Positions 36,616-47,772 of a DNA stretch of 64,000 nucleotides are shown here, in pieces. Made by a program: the position numbers and the translations under genes. How positions within the stretch are numbered: the first letter of the stretch is position 1; each line of letters starts with the position of its first letter. This DNA comes from Bifidobacterium longum subsp. infantis ATCC 15697 = JCM 1222 = DSM 20088 (GTDB lineage: Bacteria > Actinomycetota > Actinomycetes > Actinomycetales > Bifidobacteriaceae), in contig NC_017219.1 in NCBI RefSeq assembly GCF_000269965.1, forward strand, positions 124,001 through 188,000, written 5' to 3'. The notes below the pieces were generated by a model. That model did no database searches and was not told where the DNA came from. It saw only the letters and a list, made by a program, of their open reading frames with translations.

Positions 36616-38433
36616 TTATTGTGTGATGATCCACGCCGAGGTGTCGGTGGGGAGTTGGCCATCGGGGGTCAGCGGGCCGGACGCCAGCACCACATCGCCC
36701 TCGGGTAGCACAACTGGGTCATCGCCGAAATTGGTGATCGATGTGAACGTGCGCCCGCCAACCGCCGCGCGGGTGTACGCCACCACATCGTCGCCCATGT
36801 CCACCTGCTCGGCCGTGGTGTCGCGTGTGGCGGTCAGCGACTCCTGGCGAATCGCCAGTGCGGCGCGATACAGCGCGAGCATCGAGTCCGGGTCGGCTTG
36901 CTCCACGTCCACCGCGTAATCCTTGAACCACAGCGGTTGCGGCAGGTGCGGGTCGGCGGCCGGCGTCACGCCCTCAGCGCGCGTAGCCGGCGAGAAGCCG
37001 AAGGAAGCGCCCGTGCCGAACTGGCCGGCGGCGCACAGCGGCACATGGTTCTCGCCGGTACCGTCATCGGCCGGAGTCGGACGGCTGAAATCGGCCAAGG
37101 CCGGCTCATCGGCGGCGGTCCACGGCAGCGGCACGCGGCAGCCGTCGCGGCCCTTGTCCATCGTGGCCTGAGCAGTGTGGAAAGCGGTCGGATCCTCCAA
37201 GTGATCCCACGGAATATCGGCCACCTCAAACAGGCCCAGCTCCTCGCCCTGATAGATATAGGCGGCGCCGGGCAGGCCGAGCTCCATCAAAGCGGCGGCG
37301 CGGGCGCGGCGAGTGCCAAGCTCGCGATCCTCGGGATAGGTAGTGCCGTTGCGCAGCAGCCAGTCGTGCGGCAGCTGGTGGTAGGGCGCGCCCTTGATCT
37401 GCGGCAGGCCGTAACGGGAGGGGCTGCGCGGCACGTCGTGATTGTTCATGACCCACGTGGTGGTGGAACCGCCGGTTTCGGCCGCCGCCTTGAGTCCGGC
37501 GGCGATGGCCTCGCGGAACTCGTCGGCATACCAGTTGGCTTGCGCGAAGTCGAAGTTGAAGGACTGGCCCAGCTCGTCCATCGAAGCGTACAGGTGCTGG
37601 TGCTCGGGCACCACCCACGCCTCGGCCACGGCAAAGCGCGGCGGGTTGTACTCGTTGAACACCTTGCGCCATTCGCGGTAGATATCGTGCACCTCGCGAC
37701 GGTCGAACAGCGGGTGGCTGAAGTCATGATTCAGCACGCCGACCACGCTGTATTCGCGGCCGAGCTCTTCCAACGGCTTGGATTCGAGGTCCTTGGCCAG
37801 GCCGTGCGCCACGTCGATGCGGAAGCCGTCGGTGCCGTGGTCGGACCAGAAACGCAGGGTCTTCTTGAACTCCTCGTGGATGTCCGGATTCTTCCAGTTG
37901 ACATCCGGCTGCGCCTTATCGAACAGGTGCAGATACCACTGGCCGTCGGCCACGCGCGCCCAGGCCGGGCCGCCGAAGAAGGATTGCCAGTCGTTCGGGG
38001 GCAGTTCGCCATGCTCGCCGCGGCCGTCGCGGAAGATGTAGCGATCGCGTGCGGGGGAGCCGGGCTCGGCGGCGAGGGCCTCCTGGAAGAACACGTGCTT
38101 GTCGGCGGTGTGATTGGGTACGATGTCCACGATCACCTTGATGTCGGCCTCGTGCGCGGCCTTGGCCATCGCGTCGAAGTCGTCCATGGTGCCCAGTCGC
38201 GGGTCGACGTTGCGGTAGTCGATCACGTCGTAGCCGCCGTCCGCCAGATCGGAGGGGTAGAACGGGGAGAGCCAGATGGCGTCGACGCCGAGGCTCTTCA
38301 GGTAGTCCATCTTCTCGGTGACGCCGGCGATGTCGCCGAGTCCGTCGCCGGTGACGTCCTTGAAGCTGCGCGGGTAGATCTGGTAGACGACGGCCTGCTT
38401 CCACCAGTCGTCATTGAGATTATTTGCGGTCAT
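36616..38433 (-). CDS. Alpha-glucosidase / oligo-1,6-glucosidase (GH13)
   Basis: Cytoplasmic hydrolase of alpha-glucosides such as maltose, isomaltose or their oligomers, 605 residues. Catalytic set complete: nucleophile D207 in DGFRIDVAHG, acid/base E271 in AVAEAW, stabiliser D333 in NNHDVPRS. N-terminal WWKQAVVYQIYPRSFKD and DVGDG-like calcium region are typical. The ATG (complement of 38431-38433) has AGGAGGGA upstream. An operator for the neighbouring LacI regulator lies about 90 bases before the gene. Confidence 0.93.
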   Translation of the reverse strand: MTANNLNDDWWKQAVVYQIYPRSFKDVTGDGLGDIAGVTEKMDYLKSLGVDAIWLSPFYPSDLADGGYDVIDYRNVDPRLGTMDDFDAMAKAAHEADIKVIVDIVPNHTADKHVFFQEALAAEPGSPARDRYIFRDGRGEHGELPPNDWQSFFGGPAWARVADGQWYLHLFDKAQPDVNWKNPDIHEEFKKTLRFWSDHGTDGFRIDVAHGLAKDLESKPLEELGREYSVVGVLNHDFSHPLFDRREVHDIYREWRKVFNEYNPPRFAVAEAWVVPEHQHLYASMDELGQSFNFDFAQANWYADEFREAIAAGLKAAAETGGSTTTWVMNNHDVPRSPSRYGLPQIKGAPYHQLPHDWLLRNGTTYPEDRELGTRRARAAALMELGLPGAAYIYQGEELGLFEVADIPWDHLEDPTAFHTAQATMDKGRDGCRVPLPWTAADEPALADFSRPTPADDGTGENHVPLCAAGQFGTGASFGFSPATRAEGVTPAADPHLPQPLWFKDYAVDVEQADPDSMLALYRAALAIRQESLTATRDTTAEQVDMGDDVVAYTRAAVGGRTFTSITNFGDDPVVLPEGDVVLASGPLTPDGQLPTDTSAWIITQ

Positions 38434-38524
38434 GCCGATTCCCTCCTGTTCCGGGTGCGTTGTGGTTGGGTTGTTCCGGTCGCGCCCGAACTGCTGTGTG
38501 AAGGCCCAACCGTTGTATTGATGA

Positions 38525-38538
38525 TGACAACGATATCA
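38525..38538. promoter_or_regulatory. LacI/MalR-type operator upstream of alpha-glucosidase
   Basis: TGACAACGATATCA shares TGACAACGAT with sites at 39667 and 42128, one before each of the three genes of the locus. Confidence 0.7.
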
Positions 38539-38592
38539 TGTGAATTACGCATGCAACAATCGATTTATCGGCGTTTTGCGGTGGTAACGTGG

Positions 38593-39627
38593 TCACGCCT
38601 GCGCGGGCGCTGCTGTCGCGGCAGGCGGCGTGGTGGTTTCGCGCAGTATTAGCGGAGTGTCCGGCCGTACGAATGCCGGTTCGATTGACTTGCCGGCAAT
38701 GGCATCCAATACCATGTGCCCGGCAGTCGCGCCCATTGCGAACGGGTCCTGATGCAGCGTGGTCAGTCCCACGGCGGCGGACAGGGTGGAATCGTCGAAG
38801 CCGATGATGGAAATGTCCTGAGGTACCCGCCGCCCGTATTGACGCAGGCGATACAGCACGGGCGCGGCCATTTCATCATCCTCAAAACAGAAGGCGGTGA
38901 TGCTGGGGGAGGCGTTCAGTACGGCGTTCAATGCCGCGTTGCTTTCGCCAAGACCGCGTTGAATGCTCAGGGGCGTTAGCTCGATCCCCGGATGGGCGGC
39001 AGCGGCATCAATGACACCCTGCAAACGAGCCTCGGTACTGTAGCGCATATTGGTTTCGGTCGGTGCGCTGCCGACGAACGCGATCTGCCGGTGGCCGAGT
39101 GCAATCAGGTGCTCGATAGCCGAACGTGTGGCGGCGTAATCATCAATGCTCACGCCTGCGTCGAACCCATCGGTGGAGGGGATGTTGATGCCGACAATCG
39201 GCACGTGCATATGCTTCAGTCGCTCCACCTCAGCCGGTTCGATGTCGAAGGAGCTGACAATCACCGCATCCGCATTGCGCCGCACGGGCAAATCCGCAAA
39301 GAAGTCGTGGCGCTCGGCGGCGTTGCGCATGGGGTAGGGCACGGTGTCGTAGCCGGAGGGGCGCAGCGCCGAGTCAAGGCCGGCGAAGATGTTCGAATTG
39401 AACCAGCTGGCGATGGTCTCGCTGGCAAGCAATGCGATACGGAACGATTGGCCGGATTTCAGGGCGGCGGCCGAGCGAGAGACTGAGTAGTCGAGCTTTT
39501 CGGCCGCGGCCATCACTCGGTCTCGAGTCTCGGGAAGCACCAGATCCGGCTTGGCGAAGGTTCGGGACACCGTGGATACGGAAACGCCGGCCTCGCGGGC
39601 CACTGCCTGAATGCTTGCCTTGGTCAT
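38593..39627 (-). CDS. malR: LacI-family regulator of the alpha-glucoside locus (MalR-like)
   Basis: Repressor of 344 residues. Helix-turn-helix ASIQAVAREAGVSVSTVSRTF at the N-terminus, hinge LDYSVSRSAAALKSG, sugar-binding core after. Start at the complement of 39625-39627 has GAAGGAG; a longer frame to 39657 adds ten unrelated residues. It lies between malQ and the alpha-glucosidase gene on the same strand, and three matching operators (38525, 39667, 42128) precede the glucosidase, itself and malQ. Probably controls maltose/maltodextrin use and its own level. Confidence 0.85.
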   Translation of the reverse strand: MTKASIQAVAREAGVSVSTVSRTFAKPDLVLPETRDRVMAAAEKLDYSVSRSAAALKSGQSFRIALLASETIASWFNSNIFAGLDSALRPSGYDTVPYPMRNAAERHDFFADLPVRRNADAVIVSSFDIEPAEVERLKHMHVPIVGINIPSTDGFDAGVSIDDYAATRSAIEHLIALGHRQIAFVGSAPTETNMRYSTEARLQGVIDAAAAHPGIELTPLSIQRGLGESNAALNAVLNASPSITAFCFEDDEMAAPVLYRLRQYGRRVPQDISIIGFDDSTLSAAVGLTTLHQDPFAMGATAGHMVLDAIAGKSIEPAFVRPDTPLILRETTTPPAATAAPAQA

Positions 39628-39666
39628 ATGCCGTCGCTCCTTCGCCGTCGCGAACAATCATTGTCA

Positions 39667-39680
39667 TGACAACGATAACA
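39667..39680. promoter_or_regulatory. Operator upstream of the malR-like gene
   Basis: TGACAACGATAACA, preceded by TTGTCA (39661-39666), together an imperfect palindrome. Same core as the two other sites of the locus; suggests autoregulation. Confidence 0.7.
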
Positions 39681-39759
39681 TGCCCATAACAAGTCGTCGT
39701 CTTCGGCTATCTCGATTACGAGGGGCTGATTTAGACCAATTTCCCATTGCCGGAATCGA

Positions 39760-41997
39760 TCACCGCTTCTCTCGGCGCATCACGGCGGCTAGGGACTGCA
39801 CGCGTGGCAGGTCGAAGACCTCGTCGGTATGCACCACGTGGCCTGAGCTGTCCGCCAGCGGCACGCGCCAGTTCGAATACTCGCTGGAAGTGCCCGGCTG
39901 ATTCTGGGAACGGCATTCGCCCACGCCGTCCACCAACGCTGCCTGCAGCAGCAGCGACGGCGTATCGGTGAGCATGGCGTGCATCGCCTCCACGATCTCC
40001 TGCACATGGCCTTCCACATCATCCGCCACGGTCTGCGATATATAGCCGTTCTCCACCAGACGGTTCATCATGGCCGTGCGTTCGGCCATCGCCGAGGCGG
40101 CGAACGCCTCCACCGGCTCGCTCAGGAGATGCAGCTCCTCGCGCAGCTTGACGTGTTCGAAGTTCAGGTAGCCGGCGGTGGGTGGCAGATCGTGCGTGGT
40201 CACCGAGGCCAATGCCTGCTTGCGGTAGTCCTCGGGTGTGCGGTACGGGTCGCCGGCGTTCGGCGAATCGTCCACGCGGTTGAACCATTCCACGTCAGTG
40301 CCGAGTACGCCGTGATCTGCCAGAATGCGGCGCACGTAATCCGGCACGGTGCCCAGATCCTCGCCAACCACCATGCCTCCGGCGCGCGTGGCTTCGATGG
40401 CCAGTACTCCCAGCATCGCTTCGTGGTTGTACGTTACGTATGCGCCGTTGAGGGCGCCGAGCCCCTGCGGAATCCACCACAGGCGGAACAGGCCCAGCAC
40501 ATGGTCGATGCGCACCGCGCCCGCGTGCTCGTACATCGAATGCACCATCTCGCGGTACACCTGGTAGCCGGTGGCCTCCAGATAGCGTGGGCTGAACGGC
40601 GGCTGGCCCCAATCCTGGCCCTGCTGGTTATAGAAGTCCGGCGGGCAGCCGACCGTGACGCCGCCGGAGGCGAAGCGTTCCGGATTGGCCCAGGCATCCG
40701 CGCCGAGCCCGTGCACGCCCACGGCCATGTCTTGCATCAGACCCAGTGTCATGCCGTGGTCCAGCGCCTCCTGCTGCGCGGCGTTCACCTGCTCGGCAGC
40801 AATCCACTGCAGCCAACGGTTGAACTCGAACAGGTCGTGGTGCTCCTCGACGAGCTGGCGCACGGCCGGGTCGTCGATGGTCTTCTCGAAGAACCAACGG
40901 TTCTCGCCCCACGGCGCGCCCCATACCTCGAAGCACAGGCACCAGGTGGCGAAGGAATCGAGGTCTGGGCCGGCGGTGGTCTTGAAATGCTCGAATTCGA
41001 GCTCGCGCTTGTTGTTGCGGCCCGCGTCGAAGATCAGGCGCAGCGCCGGGCGTTTGGCCGCCCACGCCGCGTTGATGTCCATCGGGTTCGATTCGTCGTT
41101 GCGTGCGGCCACTGAATCATGCAGCGCATCCACCTGCGCTCGGATATCGGCCGGCAGCGTGCCGTATTCGGGGATGTCCTGCGGGCGGATGTACGTCACG
41201 TTGAGGAATCGGCGCGATTCCGGTAAATACGGCGATGGCTCAAGCGGCGGAATCGGCGCGCCGGCGTGAATCGGGTTGATGAGCATGAAGTCGGCTTTGG
41301 ACTTGTCAGCCGCGTCCGCCAGCAGCAGCTTCAGATCGCCGTAATCGCCGATGCCCCACGATTCGCGAGACCGCACGGAATACATCTGCGTCATCCAGCC
41401 CCACCGCTGGTGCTCGGCGACCGCCTCCGGCACGGGAATGCGCGCGGGGGCGGCGATGATGGCCGCCTTGCCCTCTCGCCCGTCCACCGTGACGGTCAGT
41501 GTGTGGTAGCCCATCGGCAGATCGGGAGCGATGGTCAAGTCCGGCTTGCCGGAATTGAGGTGCGGCAGCAGGGCAAAGTGGCCGAACGCGGTGCCGTCCT
41601 CCAGCTCGATGGAGACGATGATGTCCGCGTCCGACGAACAGTTCAGGGTGATGCCGGTCGGTTTGCCGGTGGTGGCGACGATGGTGGAGGGGAGCAAACG
41701 TTTGCTGTTTTCCACCTCAAGTTGGGTCATGGAGCGTGCGATGGCCTCGTCGCTGGATGCGTCCACGTCGAGGGCATTGAGTACGGCGACCAAGGCCGCG
41801 TCGCTGATTTCGGTGTAGGTGCCGAGCTGGTCGATGAATGAGGTGGCAAGCCCGCAGGTTTTGGCCAGCTTGACCAGCGGACGGGTGAGTCGTTCAGCGC
41901 TTTCCGTACGCTGCGAGGCACCGGAAGCGGCGTCGTTGGTGGCGTCTGCGATGGTGCCGGTGATGGTCGCTGCGTCGTTGCCGTGCGCGTCGGTCAT
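39760..41997 (-). CDS. malQ: 4-alpha-glucanotransferase (amylomaltase)
   Basis: GH77 enzyme transferring maltosyl or longer units between glucans, 745 residues. Catalytic nucleophile in VRIDHVLGLFRLWWIPQG, acid/base E in VVGEDLGTVPDYV, and stabiliser D in VTTHDLPPTAGY. About 170 N-terminal residues form an extra domain as in actinobacterial MalQ. ATG (complement of 41995-41997) follows GCAAGGAGTC. First gene of the minus-strand locus; operator at 42128. Confidence 0.95.
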   Translation of the reverse strand: MTDAHGNDAATITGTIADATNDAASGASQRTESAERLTRPLVKLAKTCGLATSFIDQLGTYTEISDAALVAVLNALDVDASSDEAIARSMTQLEVENSKRLLPSTIVATTGKPTGITLNCSSDADIIVSIELEDGTAFGHFALLPHLNSGKPDLTIAPDLPMGYHTLTVTVDGREGKAAIIAAPARIPVPEAVAEHQRWGWMTQMYSVRSRESWGIGDYGDLKLLLADAADKSKADFMLINPIHAGAPIPPLEPSPYLPESRRFLNVTYIRPQDIPEYGTLPADIRAQVDALHDSVAARNDESNPMDINAAWAAKRPALRLIFDAGRNNKRELEFEHFKTTAGPDLDSFATWCLCFEVWGAPWGENRWFFEKTIDDPAVRQLVEEHHDLFEFNRWLQWIAAEQVNAAQQEALDHGMTLGLMQDMAVGVHGLGADAWANPERFASGGVTVGCPPDFYNQQGQDWGQPPFSPRYLEATGYQVYREMVHSMYEHAGAVRIDHVLGLFRLWWIPQGLGALNGAYVTYNHEAMLGVLAIEATRAGGMVVGEDLGTVPDYVRRILADHGVLGTDVEWFNRVDDSPNAGDPYRTPEDYRKQALASVTTHDLPPTAGYLNFEHVKLREELHLLSEPVEAFAASAMAERTAMMNRLVENGYISQTVADDVEGHVQEIVEAMHAMLTDTPSLLLQAALVDGVGECRSQNQPGTSSEYSNWRVPLADSSGHVVHTDEVFDLPRVQSLAAVMRREKR

Positions 41998-42127
41998 GAT
42001 GACTCCTTGCTTGCAAATCGGGTACTGCTAGTCGTTTGCATTGCTGTTCGAGGGCCGCTCTGCGTTGAGGTTCCGGCAATCTGGCAGACCAATGTCCGAG
42101 CTGTTCTGTCTTTACCGTAACTCATAT

Positions 42128-42141
42128 TGACAACGATTGCA
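42128..42141. promoter_or_regulatory. Operator upstream of malQ
   Basis: TGACAACGATTGCA within TTGACAACGATTGCAA, the most symmetric of the three sites. Lies 131 bases before the malQ start, next to a taactcatattgaca promoter-like region. Confidence 0.7.
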
Positions 42142-42171
42142 ATACATTCGGTGAGTTGGGCAATTAGCGGG

Positions 42172-42430
42172 CTATCCGAGCACGACGAACGACTGCGGGG
42201 AGAGCGTCGGGTGGCCGTCCCAGCGCCAGTCGAGGTAGAAGTCCATGTCGAATCCGGCCTGCATCGATTCGTTCGGTCGGCCAACATTCGGCGACGAACG
42301 CCGCCTCGGGGAATTCGGGGCGGATTTTCGAGAACATGTACTGCCAGGTGCGGATCGTGTATGGCTTTGCCGGTTCATGCGGCGATGATGCCTCGGCCGA
42401 TTCGACGAAGAATGTTCACCCGGCGTTCTT
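42172..42430 (-). pseudogene. Fragment of a GH13 glycosidase, frameshifted
   Basis: On the minus strand, YTIRTWQYMFSKIRPEFPEA-AFVAECWPTERID is readable, then after a frame change near 42265 MQAGFDMDFYLDWRWDGHP and on to a stop at 42172-42174. FVAECW resembles the GH13 acid/base strand and GFD--YLDW the following loop. No start or other domain remains. It is a relic of an amylase-like gene beside malQ. The remaining 42431-42620 holds no gene I can support. Confidence 0.6.
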
Positions 42431-42620
42431 CCGGCGGTATCCGGACGTTGGCTTGTGATGCCTACCGTGGAATCCGGAATCGAAAGATCCAAGCAATGCA
42501 GGTGCGGAACGGTTCCGCGAAGCTGGAAGGCGTGACGACGACGGACGTGGCCAAACGGGTGCGGCCGGAGGAGTGCGGGCCGGACGGCGCAGATGACACT
42601 GCATGGAAGAAGGAAGAACA

Positions 42621-44699
42621 ATGGGCAATCACAAGGCTTTGACGAGCGCCGTAGCGGCGATCGCCTCCATTGCGACGCTCGGCGCGCTCGCCGCTCCGGC
42701 GTTTGCTGTCGATGCCGCGAACGGCACCTACAGCCCCAACGGCAAGTCGGTCGCCGAGCTCGCCAAGCACGGCGCGGCGCAGCGCATCGCCGCCATCGGC
42801 AACAAGAGCGCGAAGAACGTCGTGCTGTTCATCGGCGACGGCATGGGCGATTCGGAAATCACCATCGCCCGCGACTATCTGAAAGGCGCCAACGGCCACT
42901 TCGATGGTCTGGACGCGGTCGGTCAGCCCGGCGCGCTTGACGACGTGCAGGCGGGCACCGGTCAGTACACGACCTTCTCGCTCGGCGACGGCAGCAAGGA
43001 CAGCGCCGTCGGCAAGGATGCCGCCGGCAAGCTGGTCGCCAACCCCAACCCGGGCAAGCTCACCCCCGTCACCGATTCCTCCGCGTCCGGTTCCGCATGG
43101 GCGACCGGCACCAAGACCTACAACAACGCCGTCGACGTCGACATCTACGGCAACCCGCAGCTGAATCTCTTCGAGCTGGCCAAGGCCGCCGGCAAGGCCA
43201 CCGGCAACGTGTCCACCGCGGAAATCCAGGACGCCACCCCGGCCGTGCTGGAATCGCACTCCACCGAGCGTGCCTGCTACGGCCCGCAGGGCAAGACCGA
43301 CGGCACTTCCAACAACGCCTCCAAACAGTGCCTCGCCAACCAGCTCAAGGAGAATGGCGGCATCGGCTCCATCTCCGAGCAGCTGCTCGACACCCGCGCC
43401 GATGTGACCATCGGCGGTGGTTCCAAGTACTTCCGCCAGACCGTGCAGGGCGGCGAATACAAGGGCAAGACCGTGTGGGAGCAGGCCAAGGACATGGGCT
43501 TCCAGACCGTTGAGAACGACCCGGCCGCGATGAACGCCCTGCAGTACAAGGATGGCCAGCCGGTGCTCGCCCTGATGAGCGACGGCAACATGCCGACCAA
43601 GTTCAACCCGTCCAAGGCCACCGCCAAGGATCCGGCCAAGGACGCCAACCCGACCGTGTGCACCCCGAATGACGCCTGGCTCGGCAACCGTGGCGCCTCG
43701 CTCAAGGACATGACCAAGAAGGCGCTCGATCTGCTCAACGCCAACCCGAACGGTCAGAAGAACGGCTTCCTCCTGCAGGTCGAAGGCGCTTCGATCGATA
43801 AGCAGGACCACGCCGCCAACGCCTGCGGCCAGATCGGCGAGACCGACGACTTCGACCAGGCCATCGCCTACGCCATCAAGAACGTGGACCTCACGAACAC
43901 GCTGGTGATCGTCACCGCCGATCATGCGCACACCTCCCAGGTCCTCAACGCCCAGCCGGCCTACGCGCTGTCCACCGTGCTCAAGTCCGCCGACGGCAAC
44001 AACATGGTCGTCTCCTACGGCACCGCCCAGGCAGCCTCCACCGACGCCGAAGGCGGCTACAACGGCGGCGACATGGAGCACACCGGCACCCAGCTGCGCA
44101 TCGCCGCTTCCGGCCCCGGCGCCCAGCGCGTCATCGGCCTGACCGATCAGACCGACAACTTCTACACCATCGCCGGCGCCCTGGGCCTGGCCACCTCCCC
44201 CGACGAGCAGAACGCGCTCTCCAAGGATGGCACCGTGAAGGTCGCCCGCACGCAGGCCGGCAAGTACGTCGCCAATGTCGACGGGTTCAACGGCGACGCG
44301 CTGCTCAGCTACGAGCTGAAGGACAAGAACGGCGCCGTGGTGTCCAAGTCCGATTCCAGCACCCCGTTGTCCGGCGTGCGCGTCAAGCCCGCGCAGACCA
44401 CTTCGATCGCGCTCGACAAGATGTCGGAAGGCGCCGAGTACACGCTCACCGTCACCGGTCGCCAGTCCGGCAAGGTCGCGACCGTCGCCATCCAGGCGCC
44501 GGCCGCCGGCTCCGCCGACAAGAAGCCGGGCGCCGACAAGAACGGCGTGATCGCTTCGGGCAAGGTGCCGAACGATTCCGCGGTCTCCGGCCCGCTGGGC
44601 GCCACCGGTACCGCCGTCATGGCCATCGCCATCGCGGCTGTGATGCTGGTTGCGATCGCGATGCTCATTAAGGCCGCGCGTAACGCCAGGAACAACTGA
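42621..44699 (+). CDS. phoA: Secreted, membrane-anchored alkaline phosphatase
   Basis: Exported phosphomonoesterase, 692 residues. Signal peptide of about 29 residues ending AFA; FIGDGMGDSE (70-79) binds metal; the active serine is S153 in TDSSASGSAW; later metal-site residues are in DHAHTSQ and GGDMEHTG. Compared with E. coli PhoA, the C-terminal about 170 residues are extra: a beta-rich domain, a linker, then a hydrophobic helix (AVMAIAIAAVMLVAIAMLI) with a basic tail that anchors it to the membrane. No LPxTG signal. ATG 42621 follows AAGGAAG; ATG 42603 would add six residues. Confidence 0.93.
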   Translation: MGNHKALTSAVAAIASIATLGALAAPAFAVDAANGTYSPNGKSVAELAKHGAAQRIAAIGNKSAKNVVLFIGDGMGDSEITIARDYLKGANGHFDGLDAVGQPGALDDVQAGTGQYTTFSLGDGSKDSAVGKDAAGKLVANPNPGKLTPVTDSSASGSAWATGTKTYNNAVDVDIYGNPQLNLFELAKAAGKATGNVSTAEIQDATPAVLESHSTERACYGPQGKTDGTSNNASKQCLANQLKENGGIGSISEQLLDTRADVTIGGGSKYFRQTVQGGEYKGKTVWEQAKDMGFQTVENDPAAMNALQYKDGQPVLALMSDGNMPTKFNPSKATAKDPAKDANPTVCTPNDAWLGNRGASLKDMTKKALDLLNANPNGQKNGFLLQVEGASIDKQDHAANACGQIGETDDFDQAIAYAIKNVDLTNTLVIVTADHAHTSQVLNAQPAYALSTVLKSADGNNMVVSYGTAQAASTDAEGGYNGGDMEHTGTQLRIAASGPGAQRVIGLTDQTDNFYTIAGALGLATSPDEQNALSKDGTVKVARTQAGKYVANVDGFNGDALLSYELKDKNGAVVSKSDSSTPLSGVRVKPAQTTSIALDKMSEGAEYTLTVTGRQSGKVATVAIQAPAAGSADKKPGADKNGVIASGKVPNDSAVSGPLGATGTAVMAIAIAAVMLVAIAMLIKAARNARNN

Positions 44700-44734
44700 T
44701 TCGGCCTTGGTCGACCGGTAATCCCGAGTCGTCC

Positions 44735-44799
44735 AGCCGCCGGAAAACCATCGCCCGCCGAGCCGATGCCCGGCGGGCGATCGTTTTCCGGCGGCTTTT
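44735..44799 (+). terminator. Terminator after phoA
   Basis: AGCCGCCGGAAAAC pairs with GTTTTCCGGCGGCT, with an inner ATCGCCCGCCG/CGGCGGGCGAT stem, and ends in a T-run. Very stable. Confidence 0.9.
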
Positions 44800-44841
44800 G
44801 GCTGTGACGCGATACGTGCCGTGTGCCGCGCTTCGCAGAAA

Positions 44842-44862
44842 CCTGAGTGAGAATAGCTCAAG
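44842..44862. promoter_or_regulatory. HAIR operator 1 (HspR site)
   Basis: CCTGAGT-N7-GCTCAAG, one or two changes from the HspR consensus CTTGAGT-N7-ACTCAAG. Confidence 0.85.
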
Positions 44863-44901
44863 TTTTTTGCCGAATCCGGGAATATGCACTTGCGGTTTAA
44901 A

Positions 44902-44922
44902 GTTGAGTGGTGTAGGCTCAAG
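44902..44922. promoter_or_regulatory. HAIR operator 2 (HspR site)
   Basis: GTTGAGT-N7-GCTCAAG, 60 bases after the first site and on the same helix face spacing of about six turns. Two sites are usual in front of actinobacterial dnaK operons. Confidence 0.85.
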
Positions 44923-45129
44923 TTTCGGAAGCACGGGAATGGGCGGTTGCGAATGCAAACCCCACAACCGAGAGGAACCGCACACGGAACCGACCGAAAC
45001 CCGGGCGAAGAACGAAAGAACGAACACGTGCGAGACGGCTCGCGCACACCGCGCGTCACAACCCGAACGGGTCGTGGCGAACGGCGGCGCCGGCCGGGCA
45101 ATCGCAAGTCCCACAAAGGAGCACACATT

Positions 45130-47024
<1,895 letters not shown>

Positions 47025-47025
<1 letters not shown>

Positions 47026-47711
47026 TGTCCGAGTTCAACAAGGACGACTACCTGAACGACCTGCCGGATCCCTCAGATGCTGAGGCTGCCGGCCAGGCCG
47101 CTCAGGCCTCTTCAGGGGCTGACGCCTCCGCCGAGTCCGACTCTGCGCAGGATTCGGCTGCCCAGGCTCCTTCCAATGAAGGAGCCGACGCGGCTCCTGC
47201 CGCAGCTGAGGGAGAGAAGTCGGATGCCGGAGAGAAGACTGGCGAAGGCCAGTCCGATTCCGAAGACACCCTCACCCCCCTCAGCAAGGCCAAGAAGGAA
47301 GCCGCAGACTACCTCGAAGCCCTGCAACGCGAACGTGCGGAGTTCATCAACTACCGCAATCGCACGCAGAAGGAGCAGGAGCGCTTCCGCCAGCACGGCA
47401 TCATCGACGTGCTGACCGCGCTGCTGCCCGCCCTCGACGATATCGACCGCATTCGCGAACACAGCGAGATGGACGACTCGTTCAAGGCCGTTGCCACCAA
47501 GATCGACAAAGCCTTCGAGAAGTTCGGCGTCGAGAAGTTCGGCGAAAAGGGCGAGGACTTCGACCCCACCAAGCATGACGCGATCCTGCACAAGCCGGAC
47601 GCGAATGCCGACAAGGAAACGGTTGACACCGTGGTTGAGGCCGGCTACCGCATCGGCGACCGCGTAATCCGCGCCGCCCGTGTGGTCGTGGCCTCCCCGC
47701 AAGACCGATGA
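47025..47711 (+). CDS. grpE: Nucleotide exchange factor GrpE
   Basis: 228 residues. About 80 acidic, Ala/Ser-rich N-terminal residues, then a long helix (ALQRERAEFINYRNRTQKEQ) and the C-terminal beta domain ending VGDRVIRAARVVVA. Promotes ADP release from DnaK. Start overlaps the dnaK stop (TGATG). Confidence 0.95.
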
Positions 47712-47714
47712 CAT

Positions 47715-47743
47715 GTTGGCTCCCCTCGATGAGGGGAGCCAAC
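47715..47743. repeat. GGCTCCCCTC palindrome, copy 2, between grpE and dnaJ
   Basis: Perfect 13-bp stem GTTGGCTCCCCTC-GAT-GAGGGGAGCCAAC. It lies inside the heat-shock operon, so it may trim mRNA levels between grpE and dnaJ. Confidence 0.8.
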
Positions 47744-47772
47744 GCGAAGAACGTATACGAAAGGAGACATGA

